Positions 27,853 to 37,682 are shown, counted from the first letter of the stretch. The stretch: 64,000 bases of DNA from an uncultured Actinomycetes bacterium (GCA_903838035.1 CAILWW010000010.1:1-64000); one strand, 5' to 3'. Notes: generated by a model from the letters alone, not told the origin. Made by a program: numbers and translations.

Positions 27853-27980
27853 ATCAGCGTTATCTCTCATCCGGACTTTAACCGTCGGTCTCAGAATTTC
27901 ACTGAGTCAACCGCCCACTGGATGTGTGCGGGTCGCGGACTATAACCGCCGGTTCGAAATTACATCGACCCCGATAACAA
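27853..27980 (-). promoter_or_regulatory. FMN riboswitch (RFN element) upstream of rib operon
   Basis: Minus strand ATCGGGGTCGATGTAATTTCGAACCGGCGGTTATAGTCCGCGACCCGC...GACTCAGTGAAATTCTGAGACCGACGGTTAAAGTCCGGATGAGAGATAACG matches the RFN consensus. Confidence 0.95.
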
Positions 27981-28019
27981 CTTCTTAAATCTTACCCTTG
28001 AATCTTGATTAGCGAGAAC

Positions 28020-28095
28020 TGGTGTCCTAGGCGGGAGTTGAACCTGCGACCTACCGCTTAGGAGGCGGTTGCTCTATCCACTGAGCTACTAGGAC
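28020..28095 (-). tRNA. tRNA-Arg(CCT), CCA encoded
   Basis: GTCCTAGTAGCTCAGTGGATAGAGCAACCGCCTCCTAAGCGGTAGGTCGCAGGTTCAACTCCCGCCTAGGACACCA; anticodon CCT. Confidence 0.95.
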
Positions 28096-28199
28096 TTGCT
28101 GTACCTGTGCCGAGTTTAATCGGCTTTTCCTACATCCTTGCCCGACCCCCATGCCCTGGGTTAGACTAAAAAAAATACCTCGTTTGGAGATGGTTTTAT

Positions 28200-29426
28200 A
28201 TGAAGGCCCTTGTTATAGGCGCCGGTGGAGTTGGTAGGACAATTGCAAATATTGCCTCACGACGTTCTTTTATCACCTCAATGGTTATTGCAGATCGCGA
28301 CTTGGCCCGCGCCGAAGAAGCAGTCGCACGTTTAAAAGATCCCCGATTCTCGGCCGCAATCGTCAATGCAGCAGAACTTGAAGATATTCGCGAACTGATT
28401 CGCAATGCCGATCCGGATGTGGTGATTAATGCAGTCGATCCACGTTTCGTGATGCCAATTTTCTTGGCGTGCGAGATTGAAAATACAAACTACATCGATA
28501 TGGCGATGTCACTTGGTCGCCCACATCCGCACTACCCATATTCAGAGACTGGCGTGAAGTTGGGCGATGAACAATTCGCACGCGACTGGAACTGGGGAGA
28601 GCGTGGAATTTATGCGCTCGTCGGAATGGGTGTCGAACCCGGCATGAGTGATGTCTTTGCGAAGTATGCAGATGAAGAACTCTTCTCTCGGATTGATTCA
28701 ATGACCGTTCTCGATGGTTCAAATCTTGTAGTTGAAGGACATGAATTTGCACCTTCATTCTCTATCTGGACCACGATTGAAGAATGTCTTAATCCGCCAT
28801 TGGTTTGGGAGGACGGTCGTGGCTGGTTTACCACCGAGCCATTCTCAGAACTTGAAGTCTTTGATTTCCCAGAAGGCATTGGACCAGTTGAGTGCGTAAA
28901 CGTTGAGCACGAAGAGGTTGTACTAATCCCACAGAAGATTGATGCCAAGAAGGTCAACTTCAAATACGGCCTCGGTGCTCAATTTATCTCTACGTTAAAG
29001 ACAATCCATATGCTCGGCATGGATCGTAAGGAGACGGTGGAAGTTCAAGGAATCAAAGTATCTCCTCGTGACCTCCTTGCCGCCTCACTTCCAGATCCCG
29101 CAACCTTAGGTTCAAGAATGAAGGGCGCTACCTGCGCTGGCGTTCTCGTAAAGGGCTTAGATAAATCAGGCGAGCCAAAAGCTGTTTATATCTATAACGT
29201 TGTGCATAACGAAGCCTCGATGGCGGAATATGGTGATCAAGCAGTCGTGTGGCAAACCGGAATTAACCCTGTTATGGCGATGGAACTCATTCATAAAGGT
29301 CTATGGAAGCCTGATGGCGTTCAAGGCCCTGAGTGGTTTGATCCCAAGCCATTTCTTGATTTGATGCCTGAATATGGTGCCCAATGGCATATTCGTGAAG
29401 AGTCAACCTTGGGGATTAATAAGTAA
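28200..29426 (+). CDS. Saccharopine dehydrogenase-like family protein
   Basis: ALVIGAGGVGRTIANIASRR Rossmann motif; YIDMAMSLG; GMGVEPGMSDVFAKYA. Confidence 0.88.
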   Translation: MKALVIGAGGVGRTIANIASRRSFITSMVIADRDLARAEEAVARLKDPRFSAAIVNAAELEDIRELIRNADPDVVINAVDPRFVMPIFLACEIENTNYIDMAMSLGRPHPHYPYSETGVKLGDEQFARDWNWGERGIYALVGMGVEPGMSDVFAKYADEELFSRIDSMTVLDGSNLVVEGHEFAPSFSIWTTIEECLNPPLVWEDGRGWFTTEPFSELEVFDFPEGIGPVECVNVEHEEVVLIPQKIDAKKVNFKYGLGAQFISTLKTIHMLGMDRKETVEVQGIKVSPRDLLAASLPDPATLGSRMKGATCAGVLVKGLDKSGEPKAVYIYNVVHNEASMAEYGDQAVVWQTGINPVMAMELIHKGLWKPDGVQGPEWFDPKPFLDLMPEYGAQWHIREESTLGINK

Positions 29427-29544
29427 TTCACAGGTATTTCACTGACATAGGCTGGGAATAGGAAGGGCTTTTTATAAGGCCTCAACTAGACTTTCGCCAG
29501 GACGTTTAAGTAAAAAGTGCTTGCGCACCTATATGGAGGAAATA

Positions 29545-30144
29545 GTGAAGATCTCACGTAAGAAAATCTCAACCCTTGCCGCCGTAACACTCGTTGCCGG
29601 TTCGCTTATCGCTGGAACGTCAGCTGCTCACGCAGTCGCTGCCAAGGCAAATGGTTCATGCGCCAAGGCTGGTACAAAAGTAACTATTGCAAAGGTTGCA
29701 TACACCTGCGGCGTCAGCCCAATTGCCACTAAGAAGGTTAATACCTGGGTATCAGCTAATTGCCTCACTGCCAATACCGCATATAAGGTTGCAACGGCAC
29801 AACAAGCAGCATTTGTTGCCTCAGCACAAAATGCGCTGAAGAAACTACAGACAAGTATCGATAGCTACACCGCTGTACAGGCGCTCTATCAAGTTGCGAT
29901 TGATGATTACCAAAAGCGAATCAGCAATCCGACCGCCTTTACCCCTAAGGCAAATCCAGTAACCGCGCAAGCCGGATTGACTGCAACTCAAGCACAGCTC
30001 GCTCGCATTGTTACTTCAACAAATCGACTCAAGTCAATGCTTGAGACTCAGAAGGCTAACCAAGCAACACTTCTTGGAATGGGCGCTGATAATGTCAAGC
30101 AAGTTAAGGATGAACTGACACAGATTTGTAAGTCAGGGCTCTAA
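29545..30144 (+). CDS. Secreted protein of unknown function
   Basis: GTG start with GGAGG RBS; signal peptide KISRKKISTLAAVTLVAGSLIAGTSAAHA. Confidence 0.7.
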   Translation: MKISRKKISTLAAVTLVAGSLIAGTSAAHAVAAKANGSCAKAGTKVTIAKVAYTCGVSPIATKKVNTWVSANCLTANTAYKVATAQQAAFVASAQNALKKLQTSIDSYTAVQALYQVAIDDYQKRISNPTAFTPKANPVTAQAGLTATQAQLARIVTSTNRLKSMLETQKANQATLLGMGADNVKQVKDELTQICKSGL

Positions 30145-30159
30145 AACTTATAAGTAACT

Positions 30160-30217
30160 AATACCCAGTTACCCAATAATCGCTTTACTTGCGGTTACGG
30201 TAACTGGGTATTTTTTT
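30160..30217 (+). terminator. Rho-independent-type terminator overlapping convergent gene
   Basis: 14-bp perfect arms AATACCCAGTTACC (30160-30173) / GGTAACTGGGTATT (30199-30212) followed by T-run to 30217. Confidence 0.75.
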
Positions 30218-30615
30218 AACGGTGTAGATGCAGGTCCGCCGAGGACTGCGCCATTAAGAGCATAGAGCGAACCATGTGCTGGACAGATCCACTTGCCTTG
30301 TGATTCTGCGACCGTCACCCCCATGTGGGTGCAGACCAGACTGATTGCAGTCAGTCCTTTGCTTCCGGCAGCTGTGCGAACGAGCGCCGCAGGTGAGCCA
30401 TCTTTTGCCGTGAAGAGAACGGCGCCACCAACTTTTGCCAGAACTTTATTGGCGGTGAGATCGACCGAGAATTTCCCACCAGCAACTTTTGTTACTCCGA
30501 CCGCCGCACTTGCGCTATCGAGAGAGAATCCAGCGGCGGCGGCAATGGCACCGAAACCACAGAGCAGGGCACGACGAGAAATTTCTTTCTCTGCAAAATC
30601 TTTTGAATCTTTCAT
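30169..30615 (-). CDS. Rieske [2Fe-2S] domain protein with Tat-like signal
   Basis: SRRALLCGFGAIAAAAG signal; VCTHMGVTV and WICPAHGSLY cluster ligands. Confidence 0.88.
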   Translation of the reverse strand: MKDSKDFAEKEISRRALLCGFGAIAAAAGFSLDSASAAVGVTKVAGGKFSVDLTANKVLAKVGGAVLFTAKDGSPAALVRTAAGSKGLTAISLVCTHMGVTVAESQGKWICPAHGSLYALNGAVLGGPASTPLKKYPVTVTASKAIIG

Positions 30616-30707
30616 ATTCCTGACTTCTCCCTCATATCTTGCTCTCAATATCTCAGATATTCACTTTAGCTCTTCCCGAGTTTTGGCACCTGAATTAGGC
30701 TCGCAAA

Positions 30708-32102
30708 ATGCCAGGGAGGAGAACATATCTAATCTTTCGAGCCTTACCTATCGCGGCCTTAGCCTTGCACCTGATTATTCGCTTAGAGTTTCCAGCCCCA
30801 ACTTTGTTGACCGATCTCATTCTCTTCAATCTCATCGCTTTCTCGGCGTGCATAAGCGTTGCCTCCTCTCCGCTATTTAATTCCGGAAAGGTGCGAATTC
30901 CAATCACTTTAGCAATTGGCTTCTGGGCTATTGCCTCCGCAATCTCCACCTGGAACTCCTTCTATGGATACGAACTCTTGCCCTGGCTCATTAACTCGCT
31001 ATATCTGGCCTTCTATCCGCTCCTCTTATTTGGGATATCCAATTCAATTGCTCAGCGGAGAAGCTCCGCACTTGATTTCATGGAGTCGGTAATTGTCGCA
31101 CTTGGAATCTCTGGAGTTATGTCGGCAATCTTTCTTAAGAGCGCGATGCAGAAATTTGATGGAAGCGCGCTGACGGTTTTCTTCTCTATCCTATTCCCAT
31201 TCGGCGATTTAGTTATGGTCGCTTCTATTCTGGCCATAATGCGCCGTTCGCAATTTCATTTACGAAATATTTTGCTGATAGGTGGCGCGATTATTTTCGC
31301 AACTACTGATCTCTACTTCCTTTGGAAATCTTCTTTAGGTACCTACGCATTCGCTTCGATTACCGATGATGGGTGGCTAATTGGCTTGGTTCTTATTGCG
31401 CAAGCGATGTGGGTAAGGGCGGAGGACGGAGAGTCGCAACGCGAGCGGAGTTGGCTCTTTCTCGGAGTTCTCACTCTCGCCTCTGCAGTACTTATCGCTG
31501 CCGCGCTCAAACCTGGAAGCTTTCCGCTCTTCGTAATTCTGCTCTGCTTCGCCGCAATCGCACTCTCCTTTCTGAGATTAATTTTGGCGCTTCGACAGGC
31601 GCGCTCACTTGCCGAACACCGAGAGGCAGCTCGGATGGATGAGTTAACTGGGTTAACCAATAGGCGGGGATTTATTTCACACCTCGATGAATTACTCAAA
31701 AGTTCGGGGACGCTGCTTCTATTGGATCTAGATGGGTTTAAGAAGGTCAATGATGGTCACGGCCATCTGATTGGGGATCAACTTTTGAAGAGCGTTGCCA
31801 AGCGCTTCTCCCGTGCAATTTCGATGCAAGCCCAGATAGCCCGACTAGGTGGCGATGAATTTGGCGTGATTATTTACGGAAGCCCAGATATCGGGCTAGA
31901 TGCGGCAATGGCCCTTCGAGCAACCTTGAGCTACCCCATCATCTTGCCATCTGCGACAGTGAGCGTAGGAGTCTCAATTGGAAGCATCTATCACGCAGCA
32001 CAGGAAGGCCAAGTCGTTACTCGAGAAGAGTTGCTACGAAAGGCAGATAGCGCGATGTATCAAGCCAAACGAGATGGCTTAGGAATCAAGCAAGAGGTTT
32101 AG
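30708..32102 (+). CDS. Membrane-anchored GGDEF-domain diguanylate cyclase
   Basis: Multi-TM N-terminus; DELTGLTNRRGF, LDLDGFKKVNDGHGHLIGDQLL, RLGGDEFGVI. Confidence 0.93.
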   Translation: MPGRRTYLIFRALPIAALALHLIIRLEFPAPTLLTDLILFNLIAFSACISVASSPLFNSGKVRIPITLAIGFWAIASAISTWNSFYGYELLPWLINSLYLAFYPLLLFGISNSIAQRRSSALDFMESVIVALGISGVMSAIFLKSAMQKFDGSALTVFFSILFPFGDLVMVASILAIMRRSQFHLRNILLIGGAIIFATTDLYFLWKSSLGTYAFASITDDGWLIGLVLIAQAMWVRAEDGESQRERSWLFLGVLTLASAVLIAAALKPGSFPLFVILLCFAAIALSFLRLILALRQARSLAEHREAARMDELTGLTNRRGFISHLDELLKSSGTLLLLDLDGFKKVNDGHGHLIGDQLLKSVAKRFSRAISMQAQIARLGGDEFGVIIYGSPDIGLDAAMALRATLSYPIILPSATVSVGVSIGSIYHAAQEGQVVTREELLRKADSAMYQAKRDGLGIKQEV

Positions 32103-33453
32103 CTTCTTTAATTTCTGCTAGTCGAGCTAGGGATTCAAGTCGTTCCAGGGCGTGATCAACGATGCGCTCTGGATATCCGTGAGAGTAGCCATCCAGATAT
32201 AACCATGGCTCATGTATTTCTGGCGCCGAAAGATGAGCAAGTTCTGGCACATATTTACGGATGTAATCTCCATCCGCATCAAATCGCTTTCCTTGTTCGA
32301 TGGGATTAAAGACTCGATAGTACGGTGAGGCATCGGTTCCGCAACCAGCAGTCCACTGCCAACCATGTGAGTTGGAGGCTACGTCAAAATCGATGAGATG
32401 TTCCATAAAGAAATTAGCGCCATGTTGCCATTCAATATGTAAGTCCTTTACCAAGAAAGATGCCACAACCATGCGAGTGCGGTTATGCATCCAACCCTCT
32501 CGCAACATTTGGCGCATGGCGGCATCGACAAATGGATAGCCAGTTTTTCCTTCACACCACAATTTAAAATTCTTATCGGGTTTCTCATAACGCATCTTCG
32601 CAAAATTAGGTGCGTAATAATCGCTCTCGGTATGAGGGTTGTGAAAGAGTACATCGGCATAGAACTCGCGCCAAGCAATCTCTTTCCGAAATACATCGTG
32701 GGCTTTGCTCTGATTTAACTCAGCCAGAAGAGTGCGCGGATGAATCTCACCCCACTTAAGGTGGGCACTTAACTTACTTGTGCCATCGATGCCAGCGTTA
32801 TTTCGAGCTTCGTCGTAATATGCCAGTGCATCTTTCTGGAAGTGCTTCCACCTTGTTTGAGCAGCCTTTTCACCCGCTGGAGTTATTACTGCTCCTTCTG
32901 GAAGTTTCCACTCTGGAAAATTTCTATCCCCAGCGGTCGGAGTTGGGGCTTTGATCTGCTTCGGGGCCTTAACCGGTCCACGCCAGCCGTGGAGGCACCA
33001 GGCCTTATAGAAGGGTGTGTAAACCTTGTACGGCGTATCGTCGCTCGGCTTGCGCACACGTCCAGGTGAGACTGCATATGGACTTCCGGTGCGAATTAGG
33101 GGAATTCCGGATGACTCAACTCGCTGATCCCGAATAGCACCATATGGCTCAAATTCCTCTGAGATATGGACTTCGCTAACGTCATAGCGCTTGATTAACT
33201 CTTGAAGTACCTCAACCTGATCGCCGACCATCACGTGCAATTTATTATCTAGTGATTGATCTAAAGCGCGTAGCGACTCGGCAAGATAAGCAAGTCGCTT
33301 GGTACCGGTTTGCTCAATCAACTTCTCGTCGAGAATGAAGACCGGAATAATCTCATCACTCGAATCAATTGCAGCCAGAAGTGCCGGGTTATCCGAAAGC
33401 CTTAAGTCGCGGCGGAACCAAAAGATATTTCGCTTCACTTCTTCAACTCCCAA
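32086..33453 (-). CDS. Deoxyribodipyrimidine photo-lyase
   Basis: IFWFRRDLRLSDNPAL, GYPFVDAAMRQMLREGWMHNRTRM, DFDVASNSHGWQWTAG. Confidence 0.95.
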   Translation of the reverse strand: MGVEEVKRNIFWFRRDLRLSDNPALLAAIDSSDEIIPVFILDEKLIEQTGTKRLAYLAESLRALDQSLDNKLHVMVGDQVEVLQELIKRYDVSEVHISEEFEPYGAIRDQRVESSGIPLIRTGSPYAVSPGRVRKPSDDTPYKVYTPFYKAWCLHGWRGPVKAPKQIKAPTPTAGDRNFPEWKLPEGAVITPAGEKAAQTRWKHFQKDALAYYDEARNNAGIDGTSKLSAHLKWGEIHPRTLLAELNQSKAHDVFRKEIAWREFYADVLFHNPHTESDYYAPNFAKMRYEKPDKNFKLWCEGKTGYPFVDAAMRQMLREGWMHNRTRMVVASFLVKDLHIEWQHGANFFMEHLIDFDVASNSHGWQWTAGCGTDASPYYRVFNPIEQGKRFDADGDYIRKYVPELAHLSAPEIHEPWLYLDGYSHGYPERIVDHALERLESLARLAEIKEAKPLA

Positions 33454-35249
33454 ATGCCGACCGCGGCCTTCTTGCTCTTTAATGAGATTTTGTCACCGAG
33501 CTGGGGTGGGCCAAATAGCGTTTGGGAAATTTCATAGCCATAAGGAGATAAATCTAACTTTATCTTTCCGCCACTTCGAGTGACGATAACCAAAATACTC
33601 TGATCTTTAGATTCGCGAAGGTAGGCGACAAAATCATTTTCGATTGCGATAAATCGAAGACCACCATTAATCAGAGCGTCGCTGTTTTTTCGTACCTTTA
33701 TAAGTGTTCGGAGTAGTTCGTAGAAGCCGGAATCCCAACCGCTGCGATCTTCCCAATTGATGGTGCGGCGAGAATCTTCTCCCCATCGACCTTCGATCCC
33801 GATTTCATCCCCAGCAAATATTGAGGGCACGCCTGGATAGGTCATGAGCAGCCCCATTCCAGCCAGATGTCGTGCGGCATCGCCACCGACCACGCTGCGC
33901 AGGCGAGCGGTGTCATGCGAATCTAAAAGCAACATACTTGCCACTAATGAGCGCCAAGCAATCTGCGCGCTAAATCCTTGCATTGCTTTGACCATCTGCT
34001 CACCGGTAAAGGATGGAATTTCTACATCCAAACCAAAGAAGCCATATTTATTATCAGGATTGGCCTTAAGCCATCCCCACACTGGACGCATGAAACCGTT
34101 GTAGTTCATCGTGCCGTGCCAGCCCAGGCCATCTAAATCGAGTGGGAAGTGGTCGGCATTTTCGGCGACTAACCAGGCATCTAGATTCTCTTCTTCCATC
34201 GCCTTGCGAATCCCGCGCATAACTTCTTGATTGAGATCTTGATCTAGATATCTGCCAGTCATGTTACCGACATCGATACGCCAGCCCGCCATGTTGTAAG
34301 GCTTGCGCAGCCAAGTTTTTACAATCGAGTTCTTTCCTTCGTAGAACAAAGTTTGCAGAGACTGTGAGGAGAAATTCAATTTAGGAAGCGAAGCCAACCC
34401 CCACCAGCCAACATATCCATGATTGGATTTATCCCAATAGAAGAAGGAACGCTCTTTTGATTTTTTATCTTTCAGCGCCTTGTTAATCCATGGGTGGCCG
34501 GCTCCACAATGGTTAGTGGTCAAATCCCCCATGATTCGAATTCCGCTCTTGGCAGCAGCTTTATTTAGCGCAAAGAGCGCCTTATCGCCGCCGAGAAGTG
34601 GATCTACGAAATCAAAGGTGGAAGCGTCATACCTATGTGTGGAACGAGCAGGGAAGAAAGGCGTGAAGTAAATTCCGTTTATACCAAGTGTGGTGAGATG
34701 ATCAAGATGGTTTTCTACACCTTCTAGATCCCCGCCAAAGAATTCAACTCCGGTGGTGGCATCTCTGCCTTTGGGAAGTTCGTCCCAGGTACGAGGGACA
34801 AATTCCGCAGGTGGCTTCTTATTGTATTTATTTGTCGTGGCGAAGCGATCGGGAAATATTTGATAGAAAACGCTGGAACGAATCCACTTTGGATATGAGG
34901 GCGTCGCCAGGATATGAAAGTCGTGGACGCTGGTGACATCAAAATCATGGAGTCCGCCGGCATTTAACCATAAGTACTTATCTCCATCAGCAAAGAGGAA
35001 TCGATATCGAACTACTGGATTTAGGACTTCAGCTTTAGCGCTCCACCAGCTTTCAGTAGCTCCATCTTTAATTTTTTTAAGTTCAAAAGTACGGGGCTCT
35101 GCATCTTGATAAATCCGAAGCATCGCTTTTTCAAAGGTGAATGTGTGCGGGACGCGGACTTTAAATTCAACGCTCTGACCTATCCGAGGTGAATCCGTCG
35201 ATAGATAGAGAGCACTTCCATCATGATGCGGAATTAAAGGCGTTGGCAC
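33435..35249 (-). CDS. GH13 alpha-amylase/neopullulanase-like glycosidase
   Basis: GIRIMGDLTTNHCGAGHPW, GWRIDVGNMTGR, LLLDSHDTARL, IFAGDEIGIEG. Confidence 0.93.
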   Translation of the reverse strand: MPTPLIPHHDGSALYLSTDSPRIGQSVEFKVRVPHTFTFEKAMLRIYQDAEPRTFELKKIKDGATESWWSAKAEVLNPVVRYRFLFADGDKYLWLNAGGLHDFDVTSVHDFHILATPSYPKWIRSSVFYQIFPDRFATTNKYNKKPPAEFVPRTWDELPKGRDATTGVEFFGGDLEGVENHLDHLTTLGINGIYFTPFFPARSTHRYDASTFDFVDPLLGGDKALFALNKAAAKSGIRIMGDLTTNHCGAGHPWINKALKDKKSKERSFFYWDKSNHGYVGWWGLASLPKLNFSSQSLQTLFYEGKNSIVKTWLRKPYNMAGWRIDVGNMTGRYLDQDLNQEVMRGIRKAMEEENLDAWLVAENADHFPLDLDGLGWHGTMNYNGFMRPVWGWLKANPDNKYGFFGLDVEIPSFTGEQMVKAMQGFSAQIAWRSLVASMLLLDSHDTARLRSVVGGDAARHLAGMGLLMTYPGVPSIFAGDEIGIEGRWGEDSRRTINWEDRSGWDSGFYELLRTLIKVRKNSDALINGGLRFIAIENDFVAYLRESKDQSILVIVTRSGGKIKLDLSPYGYEISQTLFGPPQLGDKISLKSKKAAVGIWELKK

Positions 35250-35259
35250 GCCGGCAATA

Positions 35260-36105
35260 TTAGCCCTTCGTTGCTCCGGAAGTCAGACCGCCAATGATAA
35301 AGCGCTGGAGCGAGAGGAAGAGTATGACTAGTGGGATCGAGGCGATGAGTGAACCAGCAGCAAATGGTCCCCAGTTCTGACCAAATTGCGCACCGACAAA
35401 TTGCTGTAGACCAACCGCAACGGTACGACGATTTACATCTTGCAAGAAGAGTGAAGCGAGTACAAACTCATTAAATGTTCCAATAAATGAGAGCAGAGCT
35501 GTTACGGCAAGCACTGGTGCTGCGAGTGGAAAGAAGATGATCCAATAAACCTGAATGGTGCTGGCACCATCGATGCGAGCAGCTTCATCAAGTTCGAGTG
35601 GAATGGTGTCGATATATCCCTTGAGCAACCAAGCATTGACGCCCATAGAGCCGCCCAGATAAATCAGGAGCAGCCCACCCAAACTTCCGAGACCAATCTG
35701 CGGGAAGACGGTAAAAACTCGTTCCATCATTACATAGATCGCGGCAAGTGCGAGGAAGGAGGGAAAGACCTGTACTAAGAGCAGTGCTTGCAGTCCAAAC
35801 TTTCGACCCTTAAATCTCATACGACTAAAAGCGAAGGCGGATGCGGCTCCGACTATGACCGAGATGATTGCGTTTGCAATGGCGAGTATGAGGGTATTAC
35901 CCATCCATCTGAAATATGGAATAGAGCCGTTGTTATGAAAAAGTAGCGCGAAGTTCGCCCACGTTGGATGTGGTGGGACAAGGGTTCCTGTTGCTAATGA
36001 ACCTGTATCGGTCAGCGAGCTCTCTATAACGATATAAATCGGAAAGAGTGTGAATATGACCAGTACCCAGAGAAAGAGATGCTTTCCAAGCGACTTAATT
36101 TTCAC
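35260..36105 (-). CDS. malG: Maltose/sugar ABC transporter permease (MalG-like)
   Basis: EAARIDGASTIQVYWIIFFPLAAP permease EAA motif; order malE-malF-malG. Confidence 0.88.
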   Translation of the reverse strand: MKIKSLGKHLFLWVLVIFTLFPIYIVIESSLTDTGSLATGTLVPPHPTWANFALLFHNNGSIPYFRWMGNTLILAIANAIISVIVGAASAFAFSRMRFKGRKFGLQALLLVQVFPSFLALAAIYVMMERVFTVFPQIGLGSLGGLLLIYLGGSMGVNAWLLKGYIDTIPLELDEAARIDGASTIQVYWIIFFPLAAPVLAVTALLSFIGTFNEFVLASLFLQDVNRRTVAVGLQQFVGAQFGQNWGPFAAGSLIASIPLVILFLSLQRFIIGGLTSGATKG

Positions 36106-37665
36106 TTAAATCACATCCAATACTTTGGATCGACGAAGTCCCCAAATAGATACGGATCCGACTACCGCAAAGATAACAACTGAGATGGCACAGGCAAGTC
36201 CTAGATTTTGAATATTCGATCCAAAGGCGGTCTTGTAGGTATAGGTAATCAAAATATCGGTCGACCCGGCAACTTTTCCAATAGGTGCAGGACCGCCATT
36301 GGTTAATAGATAAATAATATTGAAATTATTAAAGTTAAAAGCAAAAGAGGCGATTAATAATGGTGAGAGTATCTGGAAAATTAAAGGCAACTTAATTCTG
36401 CGCAAGACTTGAGATGGATTGGCGCCATCGAGTGCCGCCGCTTCTTCAAGTTCGGATGGAATCGATTGAAGTGCACCTGAACTAATGAGATAGAAATACG
36501 GGAAACCCAGCCAAAGATTAACCAGAATAATGATGCCTCGAGCGAGCCAGGTGTTGTTATAGAAATCGATGTTGGTGTGAAAGAGGGCGTTAAAGGCGCC
36601 GTACTGTGTGTTAAAAATACCTTTCCAGACCAAAATACTCATAAAGCTTGGGATAGCGTAAGGCAAGATCAGAACACTTCGATAGAAACGGCGGAGCGCG
36701 ATCTTTCTATTTAGCGTGATTGCGAGCAGCAGTCCGATGGCAAACATCAATGCCACGGAGAGAAAAGCGAAGAGAGTTGTCCAAATGAATATACCAATAA
36801 AAGGACCCCGAACTTCTGGATCACTTAAAAGGGCAGTGTAATTGTGTATACCGCTAAAGGATTTCCATCCCGGCTGAAGGATGCGATCGGGATGCTTGGG
36901 ATCGGCAAAATTACCGTTTCCATTATCTTTGTAGATCTCCCCGGTGCTTAGATCGGATACCTGATCTTTACCAGCATCGTAGGAGATTGATTGAGTTAAG
37001 AGTCCTGCCACATCGGCAGATTGAGGTTGGGCAAAAGTTGTTTTGGTAATTGGGAATTTGAGTCCGGAGATAATGGAGTCGGCGGCAACAACTTCTGCCT
37101 CTGTGAGCGGCGTGAAACCTGGTGCGGTGCGAGCAATTTTGTAACTATCCCGAGTAATCGAGGAATCGGATACCGGAAAGACTTTATCGGTGTTGACCAA
37201 GGTGACGCTTTGATCGGTTTGATTAGTCAGTAGGGCTGCATATTTGCCCTCAACTTTTCCGAGCACCATGTCATAGGTCGTTCCTGCTGAATCAGGAGCT
37301 AAGCCATTGCGAACTAGTTGAACGATCGCCTCTTGCTTGGTTACTTCATTTCCAGTCTTGTAATTAAAGACAGACATTTGGATGGTGTAAGCGACAGGTA
37401 CAACAACAAAGACTACGAGCAGCAGTAGACCAGGGATAAGAAATTTAAATGGGAGGGTGAACTTTGCGAAATAAACAAAGTTTGTGATGAGTAGAACAGC
37501 CGCAATTACTAATTCAAGTGAACCCGCGTGTTTGTGAAGGGCTGCGAAAAACATCGTGATGAGCAAGGCATCGATGATGGCCATAAATGCCACCTTGGCA
37601 ATCTGAGCGGGAAGCCCAGTAAAGCCAGCAAGTTTGCTAAACACCTGTAAATAGTACTGGCGCAC
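36106..37665 (-). CDS. malF: Maltose/sugar ABC transporter permease (MalF-like)
   Basis: EEAAALDGANPSQVLRRIKLPL EAA motif; long extracytoplasmic insertion as in MalF. Exact start uncertain. Confidence 0.87.
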   Translation of the reverse strand: MRQYYLQVFSKLAGFTGLPAQIAKVAFMAIIDALLITMFFAALHKHAGSLELVIAAVLLITNFVYFAKFTLPFKFLIPGLLLLVVFVVVPVAYTIQMSVFNYKTGNEVTKQEAIVQLVRNGLAPDSAGTTYDMVLGKVEGKYAALLTNQTDQSVTLVNTDKVFPVSDSSITRDSYKIARTAPGFTPLTEAEVVAADSIISGLKFPITKTTFAQPQSADVAGLLTQSISYDAGKDQVSDLSTGEIYKDNGNGNFADPKHPDRILQPGWKSFSGIHNYTALLSDPEVRGPFIGIFIWTTLFAFLSVALMFAIGLLLAITLNRKIALRRFYRSVLILPYAIPSFMSILVWKGIFNTQYGAFNALFHTNIDFYNNTWLARGIIILVNLWLGFPYFYLISSGALQSIPSELEEAAALDGANPSQVLRRIKLPLIFQILSPLLIASFAFNFNNFNIIYLLTNGGPAPIGKVAGSTDILITYTYKTAFGSNIQNLGLACAISVVIFAVVGSVSIWGLRRSKVLDVI

Positions 37666-37682
37666 CCAGTGGGTGCGCCAGT
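37656..37682. repeat. 27-bp perfect inverted repeat between malE and malF
   Basis: ACTGGCGCACCCA-G-TGGGTGCGCCAGT (13-bp arms). Confidence 0.9.

Noticed and set aside
30293-30880. 195-aa plus-strand ORF
   Set aside because: Antisense to Rieske and out of frame with GGDEF gene; shadow ORF.
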